A stretch of DNA of 64,000 bases from Rhizomys pruinosus (GCA_009823505.1 VZQC01009956.1:1864772-1928771), one strand, 5' to 3'; positions 12,118 to 23,809 are shown, counted from the first letter of the stretch. A program made the numbers and translations. Notes: generated by a model not told the origin, from the sequence alone.

Positions 12118-12592
12118 TCTAGCAGAGACAGAAAGGTTGCCCCGTGGGCACTCCAGAGAGCTCAGGAATTCCCCAAGCTATAAAGACCTCTTCCCAAGCC
12201 AGACCAGGATTCCTGAGTAAATGATGATGCAAATTTTACTAGCTAGTAAGGGGCAGATTATCTCTGGTCCTCTGAGATAGAAGCTGGGTAGAGGAAACTC
12301 ACCAAAGCAGACCTGATGGGATGACCTTGAACTCACAAAGAACTGCCTGCCTCAGCCTCCCAAGGACCGGGATTAAAGGTGTGTGCCACCACACCCAGTC
12401 CAAGAATTCATTCCCAGTCCCAAAGGCTAGTTAATGTTAAATCAAGGATACATCCGCCCAGAGAATCTGGCCTGCAGGTCTCAAAAAAAATAGATGATTC
12501 CAAAGCAAGCAAGTTACCTCACATAATCTCTTTTGAAAGCTGACACAAACCAAATTTTAGGCCTTTAAATGCATTTTTAAGTATCAATTTTT
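12118..12592. other. Spacer with a partial B1
   Basis: Apart from the B1 fragment at 12,318-12,398 I recognise nothing here. It lies between the 5' end of L1-A and the next B1. Confidence 0.4.
12318..12398 (-). mobile_element. B1 SINE fragment (minus strand)
   Basis: The block from gaccttgaactcacaaag to gtgtgccaccacacccag is the 5' half of a B1 read in reverse. No poly-T is adjacent, so it is truncated. Confidence 0.85.
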
Positions 12593-12741
12593 TTTTGGTC
12601 TTTTTGAGACAGGATCTCCCTGTAGTCCCAGCTGTCCTGGAACTCACTCTGTAGACCAGGCTGGACTTGAACTCACAAAGATCCGCCTGCCTCTGCCTCC
12701 CAAGTGCTAGGATTAAAAGCGTGTGCCATGACGCCCAGTTT
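12593..12741 (-). mobile_element. B1 SINE (minus strand)
   Basis: This is a complete reverse-oriented B1 with a poly-T start. Flanking near-identical repeats of about 13 bases (aagtatcaattttt at 12,579 and aaatatcaattttt at 12,742) form the target-site duplication. Confidence 0.93.
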
Positions 12742-12849
12742 AAATATCAATTTTTAAAGATTGCACATGCGTATCTAGTCTGGCATGCCAAAATGAGTGA
12801 TTCTGCCCACTTTAAGTGATTGAAAGTTGAAGTGGCTACTTTGTTTGAC

Positions 12850-13755
12850 AGAACCAACATGGGACAATTATAAATACAGATTTACAAACACACATAAAAA
12901 CTTAGACACACGCTTAGATACATGGACAAACAGTAACCATAAACACAAGACATAGTCAGAAAAAGAGAGGGAATGCTGCACGCATGGAGCTGATGCCCTG
13001 TCGGTCCCAGAACCAAAAATTCATGCCCCTTGCCTGGATTCCAAATCGCTGAGGTGATCCCCATGTTCACACTTTACCTGTGGAGAGTTAGTGCATACCC
13101 CATCTCTGTGCTCAAGGAGCAATACGGCACCCAACTGAGCACCCCAGACCAGAAACTTGAGTTTAAACAAAACCAAAATGAAAGTAAAATGAAGAAAAAG
13201 AAATGAACTCTTTCTTACCCAAAAGAGACAGCCAGCCAAACGAGATATCTCTAGTCCCTCCAGTGGGAGAGAGCTTCCTGGGCCCCCCTCCAAGGGTATA
13301 TTGGTGGGGTGTGAATGAGTATCCTTAGCAGGGTCAGCTGAAGGGAGTTTGGGAGGGTGTGGAAGGGGGAACCTTCCTCATCCTGGTGAGAGTCAGGGAC
13401 ACATGGCAAGGCCAACTTCTTGAGTTATGCTCATGCAGAAAGAACATCCTCTGCCGAGGATGCTCCCAATTATGGCGAGGAGAGGCAATGCAAACATCCT
13501 CCTCCCAAAAGAATCCAAGTCCTGGGATTTCATTTTAAGCCCACGGGTCTGGAGAAGAGCGTTTAGGGTCTGTGGCTCCCAAATGTGGGGAGAAATATTA
13601 TCCATGAGGGCAGAAAATGGTAAGGGAGGAGAGGGGTCTTGGGGGAAGATGTGCTCACCCTAGCGCTTGGCCGAAAGAGCAAAGAATGCAGAAGAAGTGG
13701 GCCTACTCACCGATCAAGGAAGGGGGTACCTCGCCAGCACTAGGGAGTTGAAAAA
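12850..13755 (-). pseudogene. Internal region of a second class II-like ERV (ERV-B)
   Basis: This lies directly downstream, on the minus strand, of the primer site at 13,756-13,770. The one notable frame is 13,605-13,393 (70 codons), with a hydrophobic segment FALPLLAIIGSILG, which could be a leader or signal-anchor peptide. I do not recognise a family from it. No gag, protease or polymerase motif is visible in this 0.9 kb, so the element is either heavily deleted or non-autonomous. The lower boundary is a guess. Confidence 0.4.
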
Positions 13756-13770
13756 CCATGTTGGGTTCCA
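13756..13770 (-). promoter_or_regulatory. Primer binding site, lysine-tRNA-like
   Basis: On the minus strand it reads TGGAACCCAACATGG, close to the lysine-tRNA primer sites of betaretrovirus-type elements. It follows an LTR-like end (...GACTACA) after two bases, which is the expected spacing. Confidence 0.6.
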
Positions 13771-13772
13771 GA

Positions 13773-14006
13773 TGTAGTCAATCCCCCAGGCCTGCTGGGG
13801 AATTTCTGGGTCGGACTGAAGGAATGGGGATGAGAGGCATAGAGTCAAAACACAGACCCTGGGAGTCAGGTGAACACAGACAGAGGGTGAGCTGTCATGG
13901 ACTCATTTATTGGGGGCAAGGTTAGGGGTTATGTACTGTTCACATTCCTGCTTGTGATTGGCCCAGGTCTGCAACACTGCTTGTATGGTCTCACCTGCCT
14001 AGGGCA
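13773..14006 (-). mobile_element. Short LTR of ERV-B (minus strand)
   Basis: On the minus strand it begins TGCCCTAGG, has AATAAA (complement of about 13,905-13,910) and ends in CA before the primer site. At about 234 bases it is short for an LTR and may have lost part of U3. It abuts the truncated reverse transcriptase of ERV-A at about 14,000. Confidence 0.55.
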
Positions 14007-15100
14007 GGTTAGGTTGAGGGACAAGCTCTGCACATGCATAATTCTCAGCATACTCTCTACTACACTTACCTCTCTCTGCTGTGTGTTGTAGGGATAGACA
14101 GCCATAGTGGAGCCAGTTGAGATTTCCTAGGAAGCTTTTAAGAGATGCTAGGGTGAGCATAGGAGGAAAGGAGAGTACAGGTTTGAGCGGCCTTACTGTT
14201 GTGAGGGAAATTTCAGTACCTAGGAAACGAATGGGAGGAATCATTTGAACCTTAGCATGGGCTATTTTAAATCCAAAAGCCTCTAGTGATGGTACAAGAC
14301 TGTCCCTTAAAGCTGCCAGGTCAGTTGACAATTTGTCCCAGACCAATATGTTGTCCATATGGTGGAAGACCTGAAGACCTTGTTCCATGTGGGGCTTAAT
14401 GGCTGCTGCCACCACCTCTTGGCAGAGCGTTGGGCTGTTCATCATGCCTTACGGCAGGACAGTCCAGTCATAAGCAGTTGCTGGACCTCAGTAGCTAATG
14501 GTATGGATTGAGAAAGCAAAATGCTTACAATCCTCAAAATGGAGGGGAATTGAAAAGAAGAAGTCCTTGATGTCTAGAGCTAGCAGAGAAGTGTTAGCTG
14601 GGATAGCAGAGGCAAGGGGGAGACCCCTTTGATGAGATCCCCATACATGCATAGTTTTTTTTAATGGTGTGCAGGTCTTATAAGAGAAGCCATTCCCCTG
14701 TTTCATTTCTAATGACAAACACGGGGGTACTCCAGGGACTGTGAGATGGACAGATATGTCCCAATACATGTTGTTCCTTTACTAGATATTGTAAGGCTAT
14801 TAACTTCTCCCCTGGTAAGGGCCACTACTCAATCCAGACTGGATCATCTGACTTCCAGTCTAGGTAGGGGGAAGGGGGAGAGAGAGCATAAACTGCATTG
14901 ACCCTCAGGATTGGGGGTGCTTTTTGCTAAAATGATGGAGGCGTTTTTCCCTAGCTAAATGGTCTGTCTGTGTGTGGTTGATCTCATTTGGAGTGGCAAT
15001 AACCACATCCAAAACCTCCACAAGATCTCGCCTTACCAGATTGATATTAGTGGGTGCTATTAATGGGAGAATCTGACCTGTATTACAACAGGGTCTTCCC
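14000..15100 (-). pseudogene. ERV-A pol: reverse transcriptase remnant
   Basis: The reverse transcriptase of a class II (betaretrovirus-like) ERV copies viral RNA. On the minus strand, 14,769-14,488 contains a finger/palm block with LLALDIKDFFFSIPLH. The next frame, 14,445-13,999, runs from NSPTLCQEVVAAAI through the catalytic region to FLGNLNWLH. The catalytic box, normally a YMDD-type motif, reads HHMDN at about 14,342-14,371: one of the two catalytic aspartates is changed, so this copy is dead. A frameshift separates the two blocks. RNase H and integrase are absent because the element is cut off at about 14,000. Confidence 0.88.
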
Positions 15101-15148
15101 AGATATGTGTATTTTTAGTGATGTAAGACTACAAGGGTCCCCCAATCC

Positions 15149-15358
15149 CTAGGAGTTTAGGACCTGGAAGTAGGGGCCAGTCACAGGGATTTCTTGTTGT
15201 TTTAAAATGGTTCTATCTGCCCCTGTATCCATCAAACATTTTAAGGGCTTCCTTCCGATTTTTATTATTAAAGCAGGATGGAAGCTTTCTGAAATGGACA
15301 TGGCCCAAAGGGTGTGTACTGAATCTCTCTCCCCTTTGTTTCTGGGTCTAGGGGCCAC
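15149..15358 (-). pseudogene. ERV-A protease remnant
   Basis: An aspartic protease of retroviral type cleaves Gag and Pol. The active-site motif DTGAD lies on the minus strand at 15,215-15,229, preceded by KPLKCLMDTG. The open frame is only 69 codons, less than a full protease of about 100. The flap and C-terminal parts, and any dUTPase, are not evident. It lies between the gag zinc knuckle and reverse transcriptase, the expected gene order. Confidence 0.85.
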
Positions 15359-15379
15359 CCACCTAAAAGTTTAAAGGCA

Positions 15380-16853
15380 CCAGTAGCTTGCCATTTTTAC
15401 CATACTTTCAACAGCAATCTTTCCTCCACTGATAACCTTTCTCAGCACTGGGGGCAAAGGGCATGAGGAGGAGTATCAGAGTACTCTTCAGGAGAGACTG
15501 GGGCTTTAGGCACTCTCTTTTCCAATGTCCTCAGCCTCTGCAGCTGAAACATTTTTCACTTGTGGTGACAGCTGCTGCAAAGGCTTGAGCCAGGGAAGTA
15601 GCTTTGTGTAAGGTTGTCTCTACATCCCGAGTTGCTACTATCCATCCATCATAATGTTCCTCCTTTAACCCCTGGAAGGCTTGCTTGCATTTAGAAGTTA
15701 TTTCTTCCCAGACAATACTCTTAAGGAGCATTTCCCTAACTGTGGGGTTGGGAATTTTACTCTCTAGACTGCTTTTAGTTCTTAAGTTAAAATCCGACAA
15801 GGGTTCCTCAGGTTTTTGTCTTGAAATAGCAGGGAGGAACACACGTGAGGGTCAGTAAGGGGGTAATCTGGTCCCAGCCTTGTAGGGCACAAAGGCTGAC
15901 CTAATCAAAATAACCTGGAGCCAGCCCAGCCTTCTGGGTCCCCATGTTAAAATATCCCTCTCCACAAAGTTGTAGGAGTCCTTCCAGTCCACATGAGATT
16001 GCCCTTGATTTCTTCAAACCTGCTGGAGACATTCATCTCTGTGAAGTGCTTCACATTGTTAAAATAGTGGACTTGCAAGGGAAGAACTTTCCAGTCCTGG
16101 GGAGTGGTGAGAGAAGCACAGAAGCTCTAGAGAATGGACTTTGTCTATGGTGTTTGTACACCATTCCCCCATGCTGCATGCCTGAGTTCCTTTAGGTCAC
16201 TAGCCTAATATGGGTACCAATTCAGAGGGTGACTATGAGTTGGGATTGTGTTAACAGGAAAAGGCTGCAGATAGAGCTTTTGACTGTTCCTGATATGGCA
16301 GTTTTTCTGGGAGAAATGCTGCTTCTAGTCCTTTAAGAAAAAGCAGTTGAGAATGGAGGGAGGGATTGGAGACAGTTCAGGGTGGATCTCTTTTCATATT
16401 TTGTTCAATTTGTCCCATCACTACTGGATCTGGAGGGGAGCTTGTTAAGGTCCTCAGGGAGCTTTGTTTCTGGAGGGGAAATTGTTAAGGTCCTCAGGGA
16501 GATTTTTATCAAGGTCCTCAGGGGAAGGGGTCTGTGGTTTGTTTTTGTTAGAATACCTGCCTGGCACTGCCTGAAGGGAGGGGCCTAGACATTGTCTCAC
16601 CAAGGCTAAGAGTGGCAAGAACTTGAGAGATATAGGTCTGCCTTGCCCTTCCTGCTGCCTAGTCCCCTGTGCCACACGGGTCCAAGATTTTAAATTCCAT
16701 AAGTCTGCAGAGGACATCCAAGGGGCTATTTTAAGAGTCTCATTCCAAAAGGAGGCAGCTTCCCACGTGGATTTTTTAACTCCTCGGCTCTTAAGGGGTA
16801 TTTTTATTTTCTTAATCTGTGGGTCCTTTGGGAGTGCCTGTATGTTTCCCATG
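15380..16853 (-). pseudogene. ERV-A gag remnant
   Basis: Gag forms the viral particle shell. The chosen start is the ATG at 16,851-16,853 (MGNIQALPKD), which gives an N-terminal MG suited to myristoylation. The matrix-like part (to about 16,454) continues into an acidic PEDL repeat encoded by three copies of a gttaaggtcctcaggg-like unit. A poorly preserved capsid region follows (about 16,200-15,850). The capsid C-terminus and nucleocapsid (15,842-15,510) show the expected C-x2-C-x4-H-x4-C zinc knuckle, but a TGA stop lies inside it at 15,530-15,532. Further frame changes occur near 15,850-16,450. The gene is non-functional. Confidence 0.85.
16445..16522. repeat. Short tandem repeat within gag
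   Basis: The unit (t)gttaaggtcctcaggg recurs at about 16,445, 16,484 and, slightly changed, 16,509. On the minus strand it encodes PEDL-type repeats. Confidence 0.75.
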
Positions 16854-17520
16854 ATAGAGAAAGAAAGGAAAGACTGACATGTCAAATGTACATTCCCCAA
16901 GCCAGGTTTCTGGGGGAATTCCTTACTATGAAAAGGAGAAAAGAGATGCTAGTGAGTAAAGAAACACTTAGATGCAGAAGGTTTGCAGCTGCCTGGCTCA
17001 GCAGGAAGGACTGCAATTGGGTGAGTGATTTCCTCACACCTTCAGGAACCGAAGTTAAAGGTTAGAAAAAAAAGCTAAAGATAAGGCTGACAGATTGATA
17101 GCTTGTCCTCCATGGGAAAGTTCATGAGGATGAGCCAAAACCTGGCTGGTACCCTGGACACCTTTCACTGCCAGGGGTGGCTCAACCTCCCTTCTCTGAA
17201 TCCTTTGAAAATTGTCTCACTTGGGAAACACTTTGGAGCTAAGAGACAGTCCAAGCCTAAGATGCCTTCACTCAAGAGAGGGCAGTACTGGCTTAGTCCG
17301 ACAAGGGCAGTGCCTACTAATCTGCCTCACTCCAGAGAGGCACGGAGTTGTAAATACAGCCCAAAAACCATAAACCTTACCTTTTTCCTTCTTTTCTTAT
17401 GAAGGGCTGTTCTCCCGTTGTGGCACCAGTTGAAGCAGTTGAAGTATCACACGTCAAGCCCTCCACATGGTGTTCTCCCTCTCTGGATCAGGGCTCGAAG
17501 TTTCCAGAGGACTGCAAGCC
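16854..17520 (-). other. ERV-A 5' leader
   Basis: This is non-coding sequence between the 5' LTR and the gag start on the minus strand. It is homologous to 60,881-61,450 on the plus strand, by eye about 75-80 percent. A TGGTGCCACAACGGGAG stretch (complement of about 17,410-17,430) resembles a primer binding site but lies some 100 bases from the apparent LTR end, so I do not assign it. Confidence 0.75.
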
Positions 17521-17617
17521 CTGGGGTCATCCCAGCCTAGCCAGTTAAATACCCGGGTCTAAACCCTGGTATAGAGGAGGGAGAGAGGAAGTGATGCCCA
17601 ATGAAACAGGAGGGAGG

Positions 17618-17663
<46 letters not shown>

Positions 17664-18028
17664 CAGAGAGAGACAAGACCGGGAGGGATTCCATGGGGAA
17701 ATAACTCAGTTTATTGACAACAAGTGATGGATTTATGTCCTAAAGCTACTATGTTCTAGGCAGGGAATTGGGAGCAGGAGGGTGTGAACGAGGAAAAGGG
17801 AAGTGAGAGTCATCTTGGCTCTTAAGGGGGTGGGGGCAATAGAACTCCCAGTTGTGGGTATAGTAAACTGGAGGTATAACATATGCTCCATACATCAAAG
17901 GGGAGCCCTCAGGGTCTGGGGCTTTTGTCCAAGGAAAATCAGGAATACTGCATACCCTGGCCCCCAGTGGGTTGTTGGGACAATGACTGTGGGTCCGCTT
18001 CTAGCCAGACAAAAGGCCTCAGCCCTAC
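17521..18028 (-). mobile_element. 5' LTR of ERV-A (minus strand)
   Basis: It is homologous to the LTR at 3,320-3,832 over about 480 bases, with the same AATAAA (complement of 17,704-17,711 region), the same (TC)n tract and the same U3 start near TGTGTAGGGCTGAGG. It precedes the leader and gag in the right order. The exact inner edge is uncertain. Confidence 0.85.
17610..17661. repeat. (GGGA)n/(GA)n tract inside the LTR
   Basis: A GGGA run passes into a pure GA run at the same LTR position as the tracts at 3,416 and 60,324. Confidence 0.96.
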
Positions 18029-18054
18029 ACAAGCATTACTTGCATAAAATGGAA

Positions 18055-18079
18055 ATATATATATTATGTATAAATATTA

Positions 18080-18119
<40 letters not shown>
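18055..18119. repeat. (TA)n microsatellite
   Basis: An imperfect then pure TA run lies just before copy 1 of the 3.8 kb duplication. Confidence 0.95.
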
Positions 18120-20340
18120 CTATAATGCCAGAAAGGGGAATAAAATATGCCAAGATCTTAAATTCACAATGTCTTAAGCAACAACAAAGAAATCCTCTGT
18201 AACTAAGGATATTCTAAGATCTTGTAGAATCATTGAAACAGATTACAATATAAGGCTTCCAGGGCACTCTGAATGCTCATAAGTGATGCCCTTTGTTCTC
18301 CTTTTTCAGCTACATGAAAAGCTCCCAGGTTATATATGATGCATGGTGCCTTACAATGATCAACAAAGAGATTATTGTTATGTGAATGAATCTACATGTG
18401 AATAGGGAACAACCTGCTTAGAAAGCCATATTACCAACAGGAAACGCAAAAGCAGTAAGTCAAAGATAAGGTTAAAATTGAACTACATGATGTCTTCCTC
18501 ACATGATGGGAAAATTATACATTGATTAGGACTCCTATATTTAGACTCTTATGTCACCACTTGTAGTTGCTGGCCAAATGGCTGAATTCAGAATAGTACA
18601 GAATTCAGGAGATTTCTGAGCTAGCAACTCAACCTAGGCAGGGAAATGGACTACTAAAAGAAGAGCTCATTTACAGCCTGTTACTAGAAAACCAGATGGG
18701 ATGCAGATGCTAAGCCCTAAATTCCTTTGATCCATGGGAAAAATTATCCTGGGACAGTCTCCATTTGCTCAGTTATTGCCAGTCTGGTCTTCCTTGCTTT
18801 TATCTTTTTTATATATGCCCTTAATCAGTTTAGCGCCTCTGTCCAAAGTTGTTAATTCACCCAAGTCTTATCTATTGGAGTTATCTCTCCCCTCACTTTA
18901 TGTGAAGCATATCCCTTAGAATGTTAGCCCTTTTTGCACACTTTCTGAGAGCCGTATGTTTCACTATTTATTTTTTTAACAAGCGTATATAAAAATAATA
19001 TGGAATATATATATATACAGTATAATATAGATATTACGGATACACAAACTGGACTCAATAGGCATTAACATATTTAACATGAATGTTGCATTGAAATCTT
19101 GTGATGCATGATGTGGGGTGTTTATGGATAAGGGGGTCTAAATAGATTTATAGATGTTATATATTATATATATAGTATATATATGCTTGTAACAAAGACA
19201 ACATATATAGTGTGAGTGTGTGTAACAAAGATGAGATTTGCCCAGAGAAACTTACACTAAAGAGATTTTGCTGTAAAAAGATTTGCCATAGAATAAAGAT
19301 ATTTTATTTAAAACTTATACAGCACTGTGTGCTGCTTGCTTAAGGAAACCTTAGAGCAAAGGCAAATCTCCTGAGACCTGACCTAGCAGATATTTGCACT
19401 TCTCTGGCTATGACTTATGGGGAGGGAGGAATGGGTCTGGGGGCCCCTGCAGGTAGTGATCAATTGATTGGCACAATGGTGAGGTGAATGACACTGGAGG
19501 GTTGGATCACCATGCAGAAGCAATGCCTATGAAAATGCCTTTGGAAATTTAAGGAATGCATTAAGGAACAAGGTGCTAATGTTTATTAGAAGATGCACTT
19601 CCCATATTAGATAGTGATCAGTGGTAGCAAGTGCATGGTCTTATCCACTTGCTAGAGATGGCAAACTGACATTAATGTCATAGAAATGGGAAAGTAGAAG
19701 CAATGATATAGTGGGCTGATGATCAGCACATTCTTTTAAACACGATCATGCACACAATGTTATCAAGGTTTTTTGTCTGATTGAGTTTTGCATAGGTCTT
19801 GTTTATGCTGACACTATTGCCATAAAATCATGTGAACAAATTTATAGAGACCCAGAAGATTTTGTTTCCTTATTACCGTGCACCAACACAGGCTCTTCAA
19901 TCTTTATGCCTTCTCTTCCTCATTGTCTTTATCTAGGGACATACTCTTTGCAGTTTCTTATTCTCTAACTTGGGCCAGTTTTGACCTTCTATGTGCATAG
20001 TACTTGTTGCATGAGGGAAAAGGAAATAGGCAGCAGGCCCTATCTTAGCCAAAGAACTATGGCAGCTGATACTGCTGGGTAAGTGAGAGTTGATCATTCT
20101 TTAAAGGAGAAACTCTATCTACATAGGTTGACTAACCCTAATAAGTGAACTTGCACAGATGGACATCTGAATACACAAACTGGACTCAATAGGCATTAAC
20201 ATATGTTACAGGTTGCATGAAATCTTGTGAGGGGTGCATGGGGTGTTTAATGAAGAAAGGTCTAAATATGAATTAAGATGTTTTGTATGGAATGGCCCGA
20301 AAATTCAATAAAAATATCAATGAGCGCTGTTCTGTCTAAG

Positions 20341-20500
20341 GCCAAAGATACTGTGGAACAGATTCCTCAGGGAGAAGCTCTGTATACAGATACAGATTTC
20401 AAATGGATGACACTCACCTTGTCAGTCTGTTCATCTAACCAACCTCTTATTTTCCAAATTGATAGAACCAAGGTTGCAATTATACATGTCATAATCAAAG
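20341..20500 (+). other. Exon-like open block A, copy 1
   Basis: A 160-base block preceded by a pyrimidine-rich ctgttctgtctaag acceptor-like site and followed by a gttatt donor-like site. It is open in one frame and identical in coding sense to the block at 24,977-25,136, where the description is given. Upstream, copy 1 has extra bases relative to copy 2. Confidence 0.3.
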
Positions 20501-20617
20501 GTTATTTATAAGTAAAGCCCTCTAAATTTATCTTTATTTGGCAGAATATATAAAACTTTGATGGGTGTACATTGTAGAAAAATTAGGCCTGAGTGTGTAT
20601 TCAATTATATTTCCCAG

Positions 20618-20766
20618 AGGTTGCAACTCTAACTCAGGTGACTGGAAATGCTGTGAAAAAGATTCTTGTTATGCTGATATTGTAGCCATAAAGGTCCACC
20701 AGAACGGAGGACAAAGCATCATTTCCAAAGAAGGAAGACTTCAAGTCATAAATCACCAGAAGAAAG
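20618..20766 (+). other. Exon-like open block B, copy 1
   Basis: A 149-base block bounded by ttatatttcccag upstream and gtaaac downstream. It is identical in coding sense to 25,254-25,402; see that entry. Confidence 0.33.
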
Positions 20767-21562
20767 GTAAACATTAACTAAGGTGAATGAAGGAATGTGT
20801 AAATGAGTTATGAGATGAGGAAAATTCAGTATTACACTTGGTGGCTTAGAAATATCATAGCTAAGGAAAGATATTTTCTTGATTCTGTTAAATAAGCTTC
20901 CTTGTTTGCCAAAAAATATTGATATCATACGATTATTCTGGGAGACACTTTATACAAATTTACATGAAAATAGACCAATTTTTATTGGCTGAATGTAATT
21001 CCAGTGTGGTCAGTATCTTTGGACTCCTACTTTTCAGATTATAGCTACCACTTACCACCACACTTTGATATGATATAAAGCTGTTGTTATTGATAAGATT
21101 AAACTATCAAATATAAACAAATTATTCAATAATATTGATCTTGATATTGAGTTAAAACAGGCTAAGGATACATTGTCAAAAATGGGCTAAGGAAGAACTA
21201 TAGTTCGGTAATCCTTGTATAATTCAATGCACATATTTGCCATGATATATGGCTAGCAGTACCTTAAAGTAACTAAATCAATGAAAATACATTTAATAAT
21301 TTTTGTCAACTTGACTAGGCAATGATAATTACATATATTTTTTTCAAAAAGTGTTCTATCAAGTGTGACGTATTTTGAGAAGACAGTAACATTTAAATGA
21401 TCAGATTTATTACAGAACATAACCCTCCAAATATTAATGGGCCTCATCCAGTCAAGAACCAAATATGATAAAATATTTATCTTCTCCAATTAAAAAGAAT
21501 TCTTTTCTGTTGGATATTAACTCTGATAGAAAAATTTTTCTCTGCTTTGAATTTTGGCTTTT

Positions 21563-21815
21563 ATTTTATTTAACATTTTTTTTATTATTTTATTTTTTCT
21601 GTATGTGTATGAATGTACTGTCTGCATGGCAAGTTTGTGCACCCATGTCGTCAATGCCGCGAAGTCAGAAGAGGTCCTCGGATTCCCCTGGAAACTGGGT
21701 TCTCCTGGAATTGGAGTTTCAGAACGGTTTCTCGGCCACATGTGGGTGCTGGGGATCGAACCGGGTCTCTGTAAGAGCGTCAGCACTCTTAACCCTAGGC
21801 CATCTCTCCAGCCCC
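21563..21815 (-). mobile_element. B2 SINE (minus strand) in duplication copy 1
   Basis: A reverse-oriented B2 flanked by the direct repeat tgaattttggctttt at 21,548 and 21,816. It is the same insertion as at 26,202-26,460, so it predates the duplication (or the assembly error). Many one-base gaps distinguish it from copy 2. Confidence 0.93.
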
Positions 21816-21926
21816 TGAATTTTGGCTTTTTAAAGAAATTATTAGCCAGTATGTAGTGCACAAATTAGAGTTTTATAAAGACATTTTCATGCAAGTATAT
21901 CATGTCATGAAAAAACAATCCATACC

Positions 21927-22298
21927 NCATGCAATGAGCACAGGAAGGGCGAGAGAGAGTACGCTGAGAAAGAGAGGAGAGAGAGGAGAGGATGAGAGAG
22001 AGAGAGGACCTGAGGGTACGGAGTGAGTGAGAGCGATTCGAGCGGGGATCTGTGAGATGAGAGGATTGGTGAGAGGGCTGGAGAGAAGATGGCAGCGGGA
22101 GAGATAGAGAGGGATAGAGAGAGATAGAGAGAATGTGGCGACCACAGGTCTTGTTAAACTCACTCACTAAGCCTGCCCCCAATATCATAATTCCTCTAGC
22201 ATGGCCACACCTTCTAAGACCTCCAAGAACAGTGCCACCAACTGGAGACAAATGTCTGAATACTTAAAGCCTATGGGGGACACTCATTCAAGCCACCA
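21927..22298. other. N base and GA-rich unique block between duplicate copies
   Basis: Position 21,927 is an N, the only one I noticed. About 200 bases rich in GA/GAGA follow, then about 150 bases (22,140-22,298) resembling a common rodent dispersed sequence (gtgccaccaactggag, cctatgggggaca). Neither part occurs in copy 2. Confidence 0.7.
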
Positions 22299-22665
22299 CA
22301 CCCTCATACACATAAAATACATGTAGGTAAGACCCTCATACACATAAATACATACATGTAGGTAAGACCCTCATACACATAAAATAGATACATGTAGGTA
22401 AGACAGACCCTCATACACATAAAATACATTTAGGTAAGACCCTCATACACATAAAATAAATACATGTAGGTAAGACCCTCATACACATAAAATACCGGTA
22501 GGTAAGACCCTCATACACATAAATACATGTAAGTAAGACCCTCATACACATAAAATACATGTAGGTAAGAACCTCATACACATAAATACATGTAGGTAAG
22601 ACCCTCATACACATAAATACATGTAGGTAAGACCCTCATACACATAAAATATATATAGGTAAGGC
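22299..22665. repeat. Minisatellite, about 11 units of 31-40 bases
   Basis: The unit reads approximately accctcatacacataaaa followed by tacatgtaggtaag. I count 11 units; they differ by short insertions (for example ataaatacatac, aaatagatac) and single changes. The last unit grades into TA-rich sequence. There are no spacer-like unique segments, so it is not a CRISPR array. Long antisense open frames across it are artefacts of the periodicity. Confidence 0.95.
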
Positions 22666-22746
22666 CTATATATATATATATATATGCCTTATATATATAA
22701 AGTATATATATATAATTGTATATATATTTACTATATATATGCATGC
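22666..22746. repeat. TA-rich low-complexity tract
   Basis: Alternating TA runs join the minisatellite to copy 2 of the duplication. The equivalent place before copy 1 also has a TA run (18,055-18,119). Confidence 0.9.
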
Positions 22747-23628
22747 AGTAAAGGGGAATAAAATATGCCAAGATCTTAAATGTCCACAATGTCTTAAGCA
22801 ACAACAAAGAAATCCTCTGTAACTAAGGATATTCTAAGATCTTGTAGAATCATTGAAACAGATTACAATATAAGGCTTCCAGGGCACTCTGAATGCTCAT
22901 AAGTGATGCCCTTTGTTCTCCTTTTTCAGCTACATGAAAAGCTCCCAGGTTATATATGATGCATGGTGCCTTACAATGATCAACAAAGAGATTATTGTTA
23001 TGTGAATGAATCTACATGTGAATAGGGAACAACCTGCTTAGAAAGCCATATTACCAACAGGAAACGCAAAAGCAGTAAGTCAAAGATAAGGTTAAAATTG
23101 AACTACATGATGTCTTCCTCACATGATGGGAAAATTATACATTGATTAGGACTCCTATATTTAGACTCTTATGTCACCACTTGTAGTTGCTGTAGCCCAG
23201 AATGGCTGAATTCAGAATAGTACAGAATTCAGGAGTTTCTGAGCTAGCAACTCAACCTAGGCAGGGAAATGGACTACTAAGATAGAGGTCATTTAAAGCA
23301 CTGTCACTAGAAAACCAGATTGGGATGCAGTGTCTAAGCCCTAAATTCCTTTGATCCATGGAAAAATTATCCTGGGACAGTCTCCATTTGCTTCATGTTA
23401 TTGCCAGTCTGTCTTCCTTGCTTTTATCTTTTTTTATATATGCCCTTAATCAGTTTAGCGCCTCTGTCCAAAGTTGTTAATTCACCCAAGTCTTATCTAT
23501 TGGAGTTATCTCTCCCCTCACTTTATGTGAAGCATATCCCTTAGAATGTTAGCCCTTTTTGCACACTTTCTGAGAGCCGTATGTTTCACTATTTATTTTT
23601 AACAAGCGTATATATAAATATATATGGA

Positions 23629-23659
<31 letters not shown>

Positions 23660-23771
23660 CGGATACACAAACTGGACTCAATAGGCATTAACATATGTTA
23701 CATGTTGCATGAAATCTTGTGATGCATGTATGGGGTGTTTATGGATAAGGGGTCTAAATATGATTAAGATG

Positions 23772-23809
<38 letters not shown>

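Larger units (their letters stand above)
18131..21926 (+). repeat. 3.8 kb direct duplication, copy 1
   Basis: This matches 22,748-26,573 end to end. The offset grows from about 4,618 at the start to 4,647 at the end, and the differences are mostly single inserted or deleted bases, with length changes in TA runs. In the embedded B2, copy 1 departs from the usual B2 spelling where copy 2 agrees with it (for example cgtcaatgccgcgaag against cgtgcaatgccgcggaag). The copy stops exactly at an N (21,927). These are marks of lower-quality consensus sequence. Confidence 0.95.

Noticed and set aside
17410..17430. TGGTGCCACAACGGGAG as primer binding site of ERV-A
   Set aside because: It is roughly 100 bases from the apparent LTR end and does not match a tRNA end that I can name with confidence. 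Kept only as a note in the leader entry.
22299..22665. Regular ~32-base repeats resembling a CRISPR array
   Set aside because: Units are directly adjacent with no unique spacers, the host is a mammal, and the variation is TA-rich slippage. It is a minisatellite.
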